Shown in pieces: positions 55,121-64,000 of a stretch of 64,000 bases of DNA (its first letter is position 1; each line of letters opens with the position of its first letter). The notes beneath the pieces were generated by a model. That model saw nothing but the letters and a program-made list of their open reading frames with translations, was not told the DNA's origin and ran no database searches. This stretch comes from Dictyobacter formicarum. Its GTDB lineage: Bacteria > Chloroflexota > Ktedonobacteria > Ktedonobacterales > Ktedonobacteraceae. The stretch covers positions 248,001-312,000 of the forward strand of contig NZ_BNJJ01000010.1 in NCBI RefSeq assembly GCF_016587435.1. Reading direction: 5' to 3'. A program made the position numbers and the translations under genes.

Positions 55121-56035
55121 ATGATGACACGTATTCAGTTTGGGCTGGCATTGCCCAGTGGTCCACGCAACGAGATGTCTCGTGAAGCGTTTATGGAGCA
55201 GCTAAAGAAAAACCTGGATGTAGTAAACGGGACATTTGACTCAATCTGGTTTGTTGATCATGTGCAATTCAAAGATAGTCCTCTGCTGGAAGGCTGGACT
55301 GCCCTGGCGTATATGGCGGCGCTGTATCCCTCATTTGACTTTGGGCATGTGGTGCTGTGCCAGTCGTTCCGCAACCCAGCCTTGCTGGCCAAGATGGCGG
55401 CGACTGCCCAGTATATGAGTGGGGGACGGTTCGTGCTTGGTATTGGCGCTGGCTGGCACCAGGAAGAGTATGATGCCTATGGCTACGACTTCCCCGGGGC
55501 GGGCACGCGCGTAGAAGAACTGGATGAAACCTTGAAGATCGTCAAGGCGCTCTGGAATGAGCCGCAGGCCACTTTTAAGGGCAAGCACTACCAGGTGGTG
55601 GAAGCCTACTGTGAGCCAAAGCCCGATCCGGCACCTCCTATCATGGTTGGTGGCTCAAAACCGCGCATGTTACGGCTCACCGCCCGCCACGCCGACTGGT
55701 GGAACGTCTCTCAGGTAGGGATTGAGCGCTATCGAGAGCAGGTCAAAGCGAGCGAAGAAGCCTGTGCCGTCGTTGGACGAGATCCTGCCACGTTGCGGCG
55801 CACCTGGTTTGGCGGCTGCTACTGCGTCTCTGAAGGGACCGATCCAGCCAGCATCGACACATCCCTGATCCGCTCGCCCAATCCTTTTGTGGGTACTCCG
55901 ACGCAAATCATCGAACAGATGAAACCATTTATCGATCTCGGCGTAGACTACTTCATGCTGAAACCCGAGAGTTTTCCGGACACCACCTCATTACGCCTAC
56001 TGGTTGAGGAAGTTTTTCCCCGGCTTAACGCGTAA
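55121..56035 (+). CDS. LLM-class flavin-dependent oxidoreductase (F420-type)
   Basis: 304 residues. Luciferase-like TIM barrel: QFGLALPSG start, WFVDHVQFKDSP, GGRFVLGIGAGWHQEEYDAYG, and IMVGGSKPRMLRLTARHADWWN. Enzymes of this group use FMN or F420 to oxidise small molecules. Partner genes unseen. Confidence 0.92.
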   Translation: MMTRIQFGLALPSGPRNEMSREAFMEQLKKNLDVVNGTFDSIWFVDHVQFKDSPLLEGWTALAYMAALYPSFDFGHVVLCQSFRNPALLAKMAATAQYMSGGRFVLGIGAGWHQEEYDAYGYDFPGAGTRVEELDETLKIVKALWNEPQATFKGKHYQVVEAYCEPKPDPAPPIMVGGSKPRMLRLTARHADWWNVSQVGIERYREQVKASEEACAVVGRDPATLRRTWFGGCYCVSEGTDPASIDTSLIRSPNPFVGTPTQIIEQMKPFIDLGVDYFMLKPESFPDTTSLRLLVEEVFPRLNA

Positions 56036-56111
56036 GGCCGCGCAGCCTGCAAAATGGGGCCAGTATCTTCAACTGACAAGGAGATGCCGGCCCCAAATTC
56101 TTATAGCCTGG

Positions 56112-56936
56112 TTATGAGGTGGCCAGGTGAGCGACCAGGTCGCGTTCGGCGGGACCGAACCAGGGAGGATTGCCGGCGGCCGCATTCTCGATCACGCGTT
56201 GCGGCTTCGTGGTGGCTGGAATCGCCACGTGGCAGCGCTCATCGCTCAGGATCCACTTGAGCAAGGCCTGCCCCCAGGTTTTTACCCCAAAGGGGGCCAG
56301 CGGCTCCAGCGCCTGTGTTGACGGTGGCTGGCGCATCAGGCTTCCCTCGCCAAAGGGGCGCATCACGATGACTCCCAAACCCAGATCGGCAGCCAGCGGC
56401 AAAATGTCTTTTTCCACCTCGCGCTGCAAAGGGTTGTAAGGAATCTGGATGACCGAGATACGACCGGTTTTCATAACTTTACGCAGCTCATGAAAGGCGG
56501 CGGGGTTATAGTGGGTGGCCCCGATGGCCCGCACGCATCCCTGCTCCTTCAGGCCCTCCAGCAGAGCCAGATGTTCCAGCCAGTTTTCCATGTTGTGGAT
56601 CTGGTAGACGTCGACGAAGCCATCGAAAAGGTTCAATGCTTGTTTCACCTGGGCCTGGCCCTCGGCGCGCGTACTTGCCCATACTTTGGTTGCTACTATG
56701 GCCTGCTCGCGCCGCCCGCGCAGTGTCTCACCAAGCGCCTGTTCAGCTGACCCATACATGGGAGACGAATCAAAAAACGAAACCTCCTGAGATAGAGCTG
56801 TATCGATCAGGGAACGAGCATTTTTAAGGGTTGGCTGCTCACCACGCGTATCGAAGGTACGCCAGGTCCCCATCCCAATCACTGGTACACGTAATTGATT
56901 GGATCCAGATCCAGATCCTAAAATACGATAGTCCAT
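56112..56936 (-). CDS. Aldo/keto reductase
   Basis: 274 residues from ATG 56936; the frame extends to 57059 but that part lacks the family pattern. Catalytic residues are in FFDSSPMYGSAEQALG (Asp and Tyr), VATKVW (Lys) and QIHNMENW (His). C-terminal AIPATTKPQRVIENAAA matches the cofactor-binding end. NADPH-dependent reduction of a carbonyl is expected. Confidence 0.9.
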   Translation of the reverse strand: MDYRILGSGSGSNQLRVPVIGMGTWRTFDTRGEQPTLKNARSLIDTALSQEVSFFDSSPMYGSAEQALGETLRGRREQAIVATKVWASTRAEGQAQVKQALNLFDGFVDVYQIHNMENWLEHLALLEGLKEQGCVRAIGATHYNPAAFHELRKVMKTGRISVIQIPYNPLQREVEKDILPLAADLGLGVIVMRPFGEGSLMRQPPSTQALEPLAPFGVKTWGQALLKWILSDERCHVAIPATTKPQRVIENAAAGNPPWFGPAERDLVAHLATS

Positions 56937-57334
56937 ACAACAACGCCTTTCCAGGGCAGTGTGACTGGCCATTGTGTGTCCAGCACAACTGCCACACAAA
57001 TAGAACAAACTATATTGTGGAACATTCGGGCAGAGAAATGCGTAGAGAGTCTCGCCCAAAAGAAGTACATCCAGCGCAGCGGTTCCGCGTTACTTGCAGA
57101 AATCAAGCGTGATTAGAGGGTCATAGAATGGAATATAATGAGAGTGGTAGCAAGTAGAATGAGTAGTGATACACATACGTAATAACCTCCAACATAAAGA
57201 CGCGCAGGTAGCACTAAAGTAGCAGGGAATACCTTTCACATTAGCTTTTTAACTCGACGTATGCTTGTATCTCGTATTGGAAGTAAGAATGGTTTCAAAA
57301 AAAAGCCGACAAAAATAGGGAGAAGTAGCGATAA
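56937..57334. other. Gap upstream of the aldo/keto reductase and mgtC
   Basis: No clear gene. A 28-codon minus-strand ORF (57090-57176) has GGAGG 9 bp upstream and could be a leader, but composition is not persuasive. Confidence 0.25.
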
Positions 57335-58054
57335 ATGATTAGCTTGCCAGAAATGTTATTAAGGCTCACCATCTCAATGCTGTTGGGAAGCATCATCGGC
57401 TGGGAGCGGGAGTCCAGCGAGCACCATGCAGGCGTGCGCACCAGTGCCCTGGTGGCGCTTGGAACAACCCTGTTCACCATCCTCTCCGCTTACGGCTTTC
57501 ACGATTTGCTGACCCTGCCGCATGTTCAGTTCGATCCAACGCGTATCGCGTCTTATATTGTGGCGGGTATCGGCTTCCTGGGTGGGGGAGCCATCTACTT
57601 TCGGCAGGACCTCCAAAAAGTCAGAGGGTTGACCTCCGCGGCCTCGGTCTGGGCCGTGGCCGCCATCGGTATGGCCTGCGGCATCGGCTTTTTGATTGAG
57701 GCCGCCATAACCACCTTCATGGTCTTATTTATCTTGATCGGTATGCGTTACGTGGAGGCCAGACTACTACCATACAAAAGCCAGCACCTGCAGGAATTAT
57801 TTATTCGCCTGGACGGTGAAGACGAAGGCACCCTGATCGGAAAAATCTATGATACCCTGAGCAAAATGCACATAAATATCGTGCGGGTTGACATTCGTTC
57901 TCAGAAGACCGAGCAGGGCAGCGAGCATATGCTAGAAATCGATTGCCAGGCCAGTGATGAACGCACAATGATACAAGCCATTGACCAGCTACGTACCATT
58001 AAAGGAGTTCTGGGCATCAAATCATCGAGCAGAAAAGGCGTCAGATATGAATAG
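57335..58054 (+). CDS. MgtC/SapB-family membrane protein
   Basis: 239 residues. The N-terminal half has about four or five membrane helices with MgtC blocks GWERE near the start, GVRTSALVALG and GIGFLGGGAIYF, and VRGLTSAASVWAVAAIG. The C-terminal ~90 residues form an ACT-like soluble domain. MgtC proteins help cells survive low magnesium. GGGAG upstream. Confidence 0.93.
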   Translation: MISLPEMLLRLTISMLLGSIIGWERESSEHHAGVRTSALVALGTTLFTILSAYGFHDLLTLPHVQFDPTRIASYIVAGIGFLGGGAIYFRQDLQKVRGLTSAASVWAVAAIGMACGIGFLIEAAITTFMVLFILIGMRYVEARLLPYKSQHLQELFIRLDGEDEGTLIGKIYDTLSKMHINIVRVDIRSQKTEQGSEHMLEIDCQASDERTMIQAIDQLRTIKGVLGIKSSSRKGVRYE

Positions 58055-58070
58055 TAGTTTTTTGGGCTAA

Positions 58071-58562
58071 TTAAGGCAGGATTTTCTCCATGATGATAAC
58101 GTCAACCCAGCGGTCATCGAGCATGCCCTGTTCGTGATAGACGCCAACGAATTGGAAGCCGTGGCGCTCATACAGGCGCATGCCTGGCGCGTTGGTTGGG
58201 AAGGCGGCCAGGACCAATTTATGATAGCCAAGGGCCCCGGCGCGTGTTTCCAGCGCACTCAGCAATGCATCTCCGATGCCTCGTCCGCGCTGCTCGCGGT
58301 CAACGTAGATGGAGAAATCCACCACATGGTCATAGGCTGGCCGAGGGTTAAATGAATTGAGCGAGCCCCAGCCCACAACGCTCCCCGAATCGTTTACTGC
58401 GACAAGGACAGGATGGCGCGAGTCACGGGTCGTCAGCCAGTCGGCCCGCTCCTCGGGCGTCCGCAGCTGCGTCTCAAGCGTTGCCGACCGATCCTCAATC
58501 CCTTGATTATAGATGGACGCGATAGTTGCCGCATCCTTATGCATAGCATCGCGAATCTTCAT
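58071..58562 (-). CDS. GNAT-family N-acetyltransferase (phosphinothricin acetyltransferase-like)
   Basis: 163 residues. GNAT motif A is VDREQRGRGIGDALLSAL; N-terminal IASIYNQGI and C-terminal GMRLYERHGFQFVGVY match the Pat/Bar group of small-molecule N-acetyltransferases. Convergent to mgtC with 16 bp between stops. Confidence 0.9.
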   Translation of the reverse strand: MKIRDAMHKDAATIASIYNQGIEDRSATLETQLRTPEERADWLTTRDSRHPVLVAVNDSGSVVGWGSLNSFNPRPAYDHVVDFSIYVDREQRGRGIGDALLSALETRAGALGYHKLVLAAFPTNAPGMRLYERHGFQFVGVYHEQGMLDDRWVDVIIMEKILP

Positions 58563-58833
58563 ATAGCCTCCTTTAAGATGCTCCTCTAAGATATTCCCAG
58601 TTTGCGGATCATAAATGCAAACAACTGGTTTTTCTGATCAAGTAGATTATAGGTGCTGCGAGCTGTGCTGCCAAGCGTGGAGAAAACGGGAAGGAAAATT
58701 GGCCTGCCTCCGTATTTTTCAGCGAAAATTCAGCAAAATCGGACTGTCTCTTCAATCTGGTGGATTACAGTTGAGATGGGCGACAAATAGATTGATTGTT
58801 GTCTCTCATAAACAAACACGGAGGAACAGACAG

Positions 58834-59571
58834 ATGGAACAGTCTGAAGTTTATCGGCACAGGGAAGGGCAGTGGCGTCTGAAGCCACTGCACTGGTATG
58901 GGCTGGTGACGAGCCTGCTCATGGTCGCTGCCTTTATCGCGGGCGGAATCTTCTTGCATTCGGCCAGCGCTGCCAGTATCGACAAGATCAAGCAGCACGG
59001 CGCGAAATGTCCAGCGACAGCATGTGGGACGAGCGTATTGGGGTATATTACGGCTATCAATGGCACGACGCTGCAGCTGAAAAGCTGGAAAGATGGCTCG
59101 GTAATCACCATCAAAACGACGGCCCAGACCGAGTTCGTCAGTAAGATTGCTCAGCGCGCAATTACGCTGAGCGACCTGAAAGTCAAGGACTTTATCCAGG
59201 CAACGGGACAGATGGATGGGGTGAACAATCTCGTCAGCAGGAGCATTGTTGTTGGCATTGAACCGTCAAGCAAAGCACCCGAAAAAAAGCCGACGGATGG
59301 CACCTCTTTCCTGGGTTATATTACAGCTATACACGGATCAACGCTCACGGTACAATCGGCTGGTGATAAAGCCATGTCGTCGATCCATACCATTACGGTC
59401 AGCAATACGACCGAGCTCGGGAGTAAGCTGGCGGGTGGTAAAATCACCCTGGGCGAGCTCAAAACGGGAGATTTTATCATAGCTTTTGGCAAGTCTGCTA
59501 GCAATGGCAATCTGCGAGCTACCACGCTGGTAGTTGGCCTGACTCCGAGCAGCCAGTCAGTTGGCAAGTAG
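58834..59571 (+). CDS. Exported or anchored protein with two DUF5666-like beta repeats
   Basis: 245 residues from ATG 58834 (GGAGGA upstream; longer frame to 58615 not used). A basic start and one hydrophobic helix near 30-52 (LVTSLLMVAAFIAGGIFLHS) suggest export or anchoring. Two similar ~70-residue repeats follow, each with LGYITAIxGxTLxL/VxS and LxxLKxxD/TGDFIxAxG. Probably in the same transcription unit as the two-component genes downstream, so perhaps part of an envelope response. Confidence 0.65.
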   Translation: MEQSEVYRHREGQWRLKPLHWYGLVTSLLMVAAFIAGGIFLHSASAASIDKIKQHGAKCPATACGTSVLGYITAINGTTLQLKSWKDGSVITIKTTAQTEFVSKIAQRAITLSDLKVKDFIQATGQMDGVNNLVSRSIVVGIEPSSKAPEKKPTDGTSFLGYITAIHGSTLTVQSAGDKAMSSIHTITVSNTTELGSKLAGGKITLGELKTGDFIIAFGKSASNGNLRATTLVVGLTPSSQSVGK

Positions 59572-59734
59572 TGCCGGTATCGTTCTAATGGCGTCTCAGG
59601 CTCCATGCTGATGGGGAGCCTGAGCGCTTGTTTTGGAATGGGTGCATGCCTTATTATATGCTGGTCCAGCATATGGAAGAGGTTTTGACCCTACACATGG
59701 TGGAAATCATGCCATTAAGAAGAGGATAAAGGCG

Positions 59735-60430
59735 ATGGCGAACGAGGAGCGGGAACTGCCGCGCAAGTCAGTGGTATTGATTGTGGACGATGAGCCACAG
59801 ATCGTCGAATTTCTGCGCATGGGCTTTAGCTATGAAGGCTTTGAGGTCGCAAGCGTGATGAACGGGTTTGATGCCCTGGCCGCTGTTAACGCCCACCGGC
59901 CAGATATCGTTATTCTGGATATCATGCTCCCTGGTCTGGATGGGATGGAGGTAGCGCAGCGCATCCGGCAAGCACACGACACCGGTATCATCATGTTGAC
60001 CGCCAGAGAAGACGTCGAAGACCGGGTTGAAGGGCTGGACCGAGGAGCCGACGACTACATCACCAAGCCCTTTATCTTCAAAGAACTGATGGCTCGCGTC
60101 CGCGCCGTCTCGCGGCGGCGCGGGCTACAGATAGGAGAAGTCCTCTCTTTTCAAGACATCACGCTCAACCGAAGCACGAGGATTGTCACACGTGGCGGAC
60201 GGCCCATTGAACTGACGCCACGCGAATTCGAGCTGCTCGACTTTTTTCTGCAGCATCCTCGCCAGGTCTTAACTCGCAACGCCATCCTATCCCGTGTCTG
60301 GGGGTATCACTATGGCGGTGACGACAATGTGATCGAAGTCTACATCAAGCATCTGCGCGAAAAACTACAGGATACCAACCCGCCGCAGCTCCTGCAAACG
60401 ATCCGGGGAGTTGGCTACACATTACGCTAG
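59735..60430 (+). CDS. OmpR/PhoB-family response regulator
   Basis: 231 residues from ATG 59735, behind GAGG. Receiver domain with acidic pair DDE, phosphoryl Asp in IVILDIMLPGLDG and the Lys in ADDYITKPF. C-terminal winged helix with ELTPREFELLDFFLQHPRQV and RGVGYTLR. The kinase follows after 15 bp. Confidence 0.95.
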   Translation: MANEERELPRKSVVLIVDDEPQIVEFLRMGFSYEGFEVASVMNGFDALAAVNAHRPDIVILDIMLPGLDGMEVAQRIRQAHDTGIIMLTAREDVEDRVEGLDRGADDYITKPFIFKELMARVRAVSRRRGLQIGEVLSFQDITLNRSTRIVTRGGRPIELTPREFELLDFFLQHPRQVLTRNAILSRVWGYHYGGDDNVIEVYIKHLREKLQDTNPPQLLQTIRGVGYTLR

Positions 60431-60445
60431 AGGCAGGAAAGCTAC

Positions 60446-61963
60446 ATGATCAAAAAGAAGACACGCTGGTTCCACCAGATCGTTGAGCACCTGCCCTTGC
60501 GCTGGCGACTCGCCATTGTCTCATTTGGACTGTTGACTATCATCCTGATAACATCCGGCATTATCCTGTCGCTGACAGAAGAATATACCCTGATCTCAAA
60601 TCAGGCTACCGTTCTCAGCACGCAAGCCAGCATAGTCGTTGGAGCAAACAGCCCTTTGCTGCCGAAGTCCAGTGGCCAGGCGCAACCTCTAAACAGTGCG
60701 CTAGCCAGTGATCTGGTCAAAAAAATACAGAACAGCCTGGGAAGAAGCGTACAGATTGCGATCCTATCTGATGATGGAAAGCCTCTGGCATACAGTGATC
60801 CCCGGCATCCTTTTTTAGCTGGAAACAAGGAGTTCCTGAAACAGGATAAATCATCGACTTCATATAGTCTTGTGAGTAACGCGCAGGGTCAGCGCGAAAT
60901 GGTTGTCTGGTACAGGGCGAATGTACTGCTTGACAAGCAAACGATGGACTATGCTCCAGTTTATCTCCAGTTGAGTACACCCACCAGTCAGATCGACAGT
61001 GTTATTGCGACGACGCGCCTGATCCAGGGCCTGATTACGCTGGTTGCGCTGGTCATTGCGGGATTGCTAACGCTCCCGCTGATCAGACAGGCATTGCGGC
61101 CGCTGGTAGAAATGGAGCAAGTGAGCGGGCGCATCGCTGACGGCGAACTGTCTCTGCGCCTGCGTGAGCCGGTCGCCAGCGATGAGGTCGGGAGGCTAGC
61201 GCAGGCTTTTAACCGGATGGTTGCTCGCTTAGAAAAGATGCTGGTGAGACAGAAACAATTTGTGGCCGATGTGTCACACGAACTGCGGACGCCGCTAACT
61301 GGTCTGAGTGGGAGCCTGGAGATGCTCCTATTGGAGGCCAATAACGGGGATACAGAAGCGGCCTTGCGCTTGATGCGCGGGATGTACGCGGTCGTTGAAC
61401 GCATGCAGTTACTGGTCGGTGATCTACTGATCCTCTCACGGCTGGATGAAGGGCAGATTGTTCTACGCAGACCACGGCGTGTCGAGCCGGGCCCTCTTAT
61501 CGCTGAGGTATGCGAACAGATCTGGCAACAATTTCCTGATCATGATCACCTTGAGATCCATAACCTGGATGCGGCGTGGGCTACCTCCGGCGATCCCGAA
61601 CAGCTCAGGCGCGTCTTCCACAATCTGCTGGAGAACGCATGTAAGTTCACACCGCCGTCTGGAACGATCGCGATTACTGTTGGAAACGAGCCAGTAAAGA
61701 GGCAGGGAAAGGCTATGCTCTGCGTGCAGGTTCGCGATAGCGGCATAGGGATTCCCGAGGAGGCGCTAGAGCACGTCTTTGAGCGTTTCTACCGGGTTGA
61801 TCAATCTAGAACACGTGGTAACGCACCGGGTGGAAGCGGGCTAGGGCTATCGATTGTGGATGGAATCGTGCGGGCCCACGGCGGGAGCGTCTGTATCGAG
61901 AGTGTTCTCAATCGAGGGACTACTGTGATTGTGTACCTGCCTGTGCTGGAAGGAGATAGATGA
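60446..61963 (+). CDS. Sensor histidine kinase with HAMP domain
   Basis: 505 residues. Two membrane helices (about 22-43 and 190-215) enclose a ~145-residue extracellular sensor. HAMP lies near 216-265, HisKA has His278 in FVADVSHELRTPL, and the HATPase has NLLENACKFTPP, DSGIGIP and GGSGLGLSI. It pairs with the response regulator just upstream. Confidence 0.95.
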   Translation: MIKKKTRWFHQIVEHLPLRWRLAIVSFGLLTIILITSGIILSLTEEYTLISNQATVLSTQASIVVGANSPLLPKSSGQAQPLNSALASDLVKKIQNSLGRSVQIAILSDDGKPLAYSDPRHPFLAGNKEFLKQDKSSTSYSLVSNAQGQREMVVWYRANVLLDKQTMDYAPVYLQLSTPTSQIDSVIATTRLIQGLITLVALVIAGLLTLPLIRQALRPLVEMEQVSGRIADGELSLRLREPVASDEVGRLAQAFNRMVARLEKMLVRQKQFVADVSHELRTPLTGLSGSLEMLLLEANNGDTEAALRLMRGMYAVVERMQLLVGDLLILSRLDEGQIVLRRPRRVEPGPLIAEVCEQIWQQFPDHDHLEIHNLDAAWATSGDPEQLRRVFHNLLENACKFTPPSGTIAITVGNEPVKRQGKAMLCVQVRDSGIGIPEEALEHVFERFYRVDQSRTRGNAPGGSGLGLSIVDGIVRAHGGSVCIESVLNRGTTVIVYLPVLEGDR

Positions 61964-61970
61964 AAAACGA

Positions 61971-61998
61971 GCCCATTCCATTTGTATTAGGAATGGGC
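61971..61998 (+). terminator. Hairpin after the two-component genes
   Basis: GCCCATTCC (61971-61979) pairs with GGAATGGGC (61990-61998). It lies 8 bp after the kinase stop, between convergent genes. Confidence 0.65.
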
Positions 61999-62024
61999 TT
62001 GCCTTTGATTGGATGCGCGGTTGA

Positions 62025-63656
62025 TTATTCAGATCTACGCAGTTTGCGGTAGCGGCCGATGAGGGTGTTGGTGGAGCTGTCGTGTTTGAGGGCAGGCTCC
62101 TGCGCGCTTTCCAGTTCTGGGATGATGCGGTTGGCCAGCACTTTACCAAGCTCAACGCCCCATTGGTCGAACGAGTTGATATTCCAGATGGTGCCCTGGA
62201 CAAAGACTTTGTGCTCGTAGAGCGCGACGAGTTTGCCCAGCATGTTGGGGGTCAGGCGATCGGCCAGGATGGTGTTGGTGGGATGGTTGCCTTCAAAGGT
62301 GCGGTGTGGTACCTGGTAGTCGGGCACGCCGTCAGCGATTACTTCTTCCCGGGTCTTGCCGAAGGCCAGCGCCTCGGTCTGGGCAAAGAAGTTGGCCATC
62401 AGCAGATCGTGGTGGGGCTTTATTGGATTGAGCGTCTGGCAGAAGCCGATGAAGTCGCAGGGAATCAGTTTGGTGCCCTGGTGGATCAATTGGTAGAAGG
62501 CGTGCTGACCATTGGTGCCGGGCTGGCCCCAGATGATCGGGCCGGTCTGATAATCGACAACATTGCCCTCCAGGTCGACGTGCTTACCGTTACTCTCCAT
62601 ATCGAGCTGCTGTAAGTAGGCACTGAAGCGCTCAAGGTACTGATCGTATGGCAGGATCGCAACCGTTTCGGCGCCAAAGAAGTTGTTGTACCAGATGCCG
62701 ATCAGGCCTAGCAGGACCGGCAGATTCTTCTCGAACGGGGTGGTGCGGAAATGTTCATCCATGGCATGGAAGCCGGCCAGCATATCGTAGAAATTCTCGG
62801 GTCCGATGGCGATCATCAGCGAGAGGCCGATGGCCGAATCATAGGAATAGCGGCCGCCGACCCAATCCCAGAAGCCGAACATGTTTTCGGTATCGATGCC
62901 GAACTTCTCCACCTCTTTGGCATTGGTCGAAACGGCCACAAAGTGTTTAGCCACCGCCTTCTCATCGTGCAACTTAGCCAGGGTCCAGTCGCGGGCGCTG
63001 CGGGCGTTGGTCAGAGTCTCAAGGGTCGTAAAGGTCTTCGAAGATACAATGAACAGCGTCTCCTCGGGGTCCAGGTCGTGTACCGCTTCGGCGAAGTCCG
63101 TGCCATCCACGTTGGAGACAAAGCGGCAGGTCAGATTGCGATCGCTATAGTAGCGCAAGGCATCGTAGGCCATGTGCGGGCCCAGGTCCGATCCACCGAT
63201 GCCGATATTGACGATATTGCGAATGCGCTTGCCGGTAAAGCCCTTCCACTCGCCGCTGCGAACGCGGCTCGAGAAGTTTGACATCTTCTCCAGCACTTGA
63301 TGGACCTCGGGGACCACATTCTGGCCATCGACGATGATCGACGAGCCCTTGGGGGCGCGCAAGGCCACGTGCAGGACGGCGCGCTGCTCAGTAATATTGA
63401 TTTTCTCGCCCCTAAACATAGCATCGATGCGATTGCGCAGACCTACGGCTTCGGCCAGCTCAAGGAGTAATTTTATCGTCTCATCGGTAACACGATTTTT
63501 TGAATAATCAAAATAAATGTTTTCCGCCTCAACCGAGAAGCGCTCGCCACGTTGAGGATCGTCTGCGAAAAGCGTACGCAGGTGAAGGTCGCGAACCTTT
63601 TGAAAATGTGCTTCTAGGGCCCTCCATGAGGGTAGTTGTGTCAATTTGGTTGACAT
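62025..63656 (-). CDS. pgi: Glucose-6-phosphate isomerase
   Basis: 543 residues, the usual length for the long-form enzyme. Both family signatures are visible: [20 protein letters not shown], and [20 protein letters not shown]. The catalytic Glu is in QPGTNGQH/E-region and Lys in the C-terminal [10 protein letters not shown]. It interconverts glucose-6-phosphate and fructose-6-phosphate in glycolysis. No operon partner. Confidence 0.97.
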   Translation of the reverse strand: MSTKLTQLPSWRALEAHFQKVRDLHLRTLFADDPQRGERFSVEAENIYFDYSKNRVTDETIKLLLELAEAVGLRNRIDAMFRGEKINITEQRAVLHVALRAPKGSSIIVDGQNVVPEVHQVLEKMSNFSSRVRSGEWKGFTGKRIRNIVNIGIGGSDLGPHMAYDALRYYSDRNLTCRFVSNVDGTDFAEAVHDLDPEETLFIVSSKTFTTLETLTNARSARDWTLAKLHDEKAVAKHFVAVSTNAKEVEKFGIDTENMFGFWDWVGGRYSYDSAIGLSLMIAIGPENFYDMLAGFHAMDEHFRTTPFEKNLPVLLGLIGIWYNNFFGAETVAILPYDQYLERFSAYLQQLDMESNGKHVDLEGNVVDYQTGPIIWGQPGTNGQHAFYQLIHQGTKLIPCDFIGFCQTLNPIKPHHDLLMANFFAQTEALAFGKTREEVIADGVPDYQVPHRTFEGNHPTNTILADRLTPNMLGKLVALYEHKVFVQGTIWNINSFDQWGVELGKVLANRIIPELESAQEPALKHDSSTNTLIGRYRKLRRSE

Positions 63657-64000
63657 CTGTTAGTCTCCTCTGTAACAAAAGTTTCTGGTCGCATGCATTC
63701 ATAAGTGACCCTTGTGAGTATACCATCTTTAACACGATGCCGCGCCCGCCTGCGCTACAATCTCTTGGGAGGCAGACGGGGTCTGATGCCTGGTGCGCCG
63801 GGGAGTTGAGCGCCCGCGCACTGGCGTCCGCATACGCGGCCGAGCCGTTGTTATATGATTGGTGCATGCCGGGCGCACAGCGCCCGGCATGCACCAATCA
63901 TATAAGGATGTATGGCGTTGTTATTTTATGTGCAGCCTGAGTATGCAAGCTCCCGTGAGGGGCGCACGTACAAGAAAACGGGTTAACAAGCAAGCGGCCG
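63657..64000. repeat. Terminal gap: 26-bp-arm palindrome with ACA loop
   Basis: Arms 63851-63876 and 63880-63905 are exact complements around ACA. GCGTCCGCATACGCGGCCG lies just upstream (63824-63842), as at 31728-31746. A partial REP-like unit (GTGAGGGGCGCACGTAC) lies near 63955-63972. No gene. Confidence 0.75.

Overview
The window looks like a chromosomal segment of a large-genome soil bacterium, most likely class Ktedonobacteria (Chloroflexota). This is inferred from gene content and architecture, not from a marker gene: an NB-ARC/TPR regulator, several Gfo/Idh/MocA oxidoreductases, TetR, AraC and MmyB-type regulators, a P450, HtrA paralogs without membrane anchors, and many dispersed intergenic hairpin repeats. 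Base composition is moderate. Two patches (about 37.2-38.5 kb and 52.0-52.9 kb) are visibly richer in G+C and look imported. No ribosomal operon or ordinary cloverleaf tRNA gene is visible.

Layout. 0-9 kb: 3' end of a gene, an HTH/NB-ARC/TPR protein with a C-terminal beta-rich domain, an LRR protein, a Gfo/Idh/MocA oxidoreductase, and a cytochrome P450 divergent from a TetR gene. 9-21 kb: lspA-rluD, a small cationic RiPP-precursor-like gene, a TIR-like protein, membrane proteins, an alpha/beta hydrolase, HU, an unusual DUF6602-like/zinc-ribbon/SDR fusion, a DsrE-like protein and a PAS histidine kinase. 21-29 kb: a dihydrofolate-reductase-family gene split by a 125-bp MITE, a complete ISL3-type insertion sequence with 8-bp target duplication, a TetR-hydrolase pair, and an internally deleted ABC-F gene that still has a leader peptide and attenuator. 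29-41.5 kb: sugar/polyol-type oxidoreductases and isomerases, three HtrA-type proteases around a TerC gene, and an MFS efflux gene with its own leader ORFs. 42-46.5 kb: the most interesting locus. 46.5-64 kb: a MOSC protein, PhyH dioxygenase divergent from an AraC regulator, Tag glycosylase, an SDR with an MmyB-type regulator, an LLM flavin enzyme, an aldo/keto reductase, MgtC, GNAT, a two-component system and pgi.

The 42-46.5 kb locus contains a 72-residue ubiquitin-like protein ending in Gly, then five tandem structured RNA elements, then a Ro60/Rsr-like TROVE-vWA protein, an uncharacterised 338-residue protein and a ThiF/E1-like adenylating enzyme. All five RNAs share one outer stem, one pair of conserved internal-loop strands and one 4-bp inner stem. 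The stem sequences differ from copy to copy but keep pairing. This arrangement matches Ro-binding Y RNAs. At least three of the five carry tRNA-like modules in circularly permuted order (3' half before 5' half), the tRNA mimicry known for bacterial Y RNAs. Together they suggest a Ro-Y RNA particle coupled to a ubiquitin-like conjugation or activation pathway.

The intergenic DNA carries several repeat families: REP-like units with a GTAG/ATAG foot next to a GC-rich hairpin (single, inverted pairs, and two four-unit arrays), AGGTATA-ended multi-hairpin elements, and a set of very long, nearly perfect palindromes, one of them 62 bp with no spacer.
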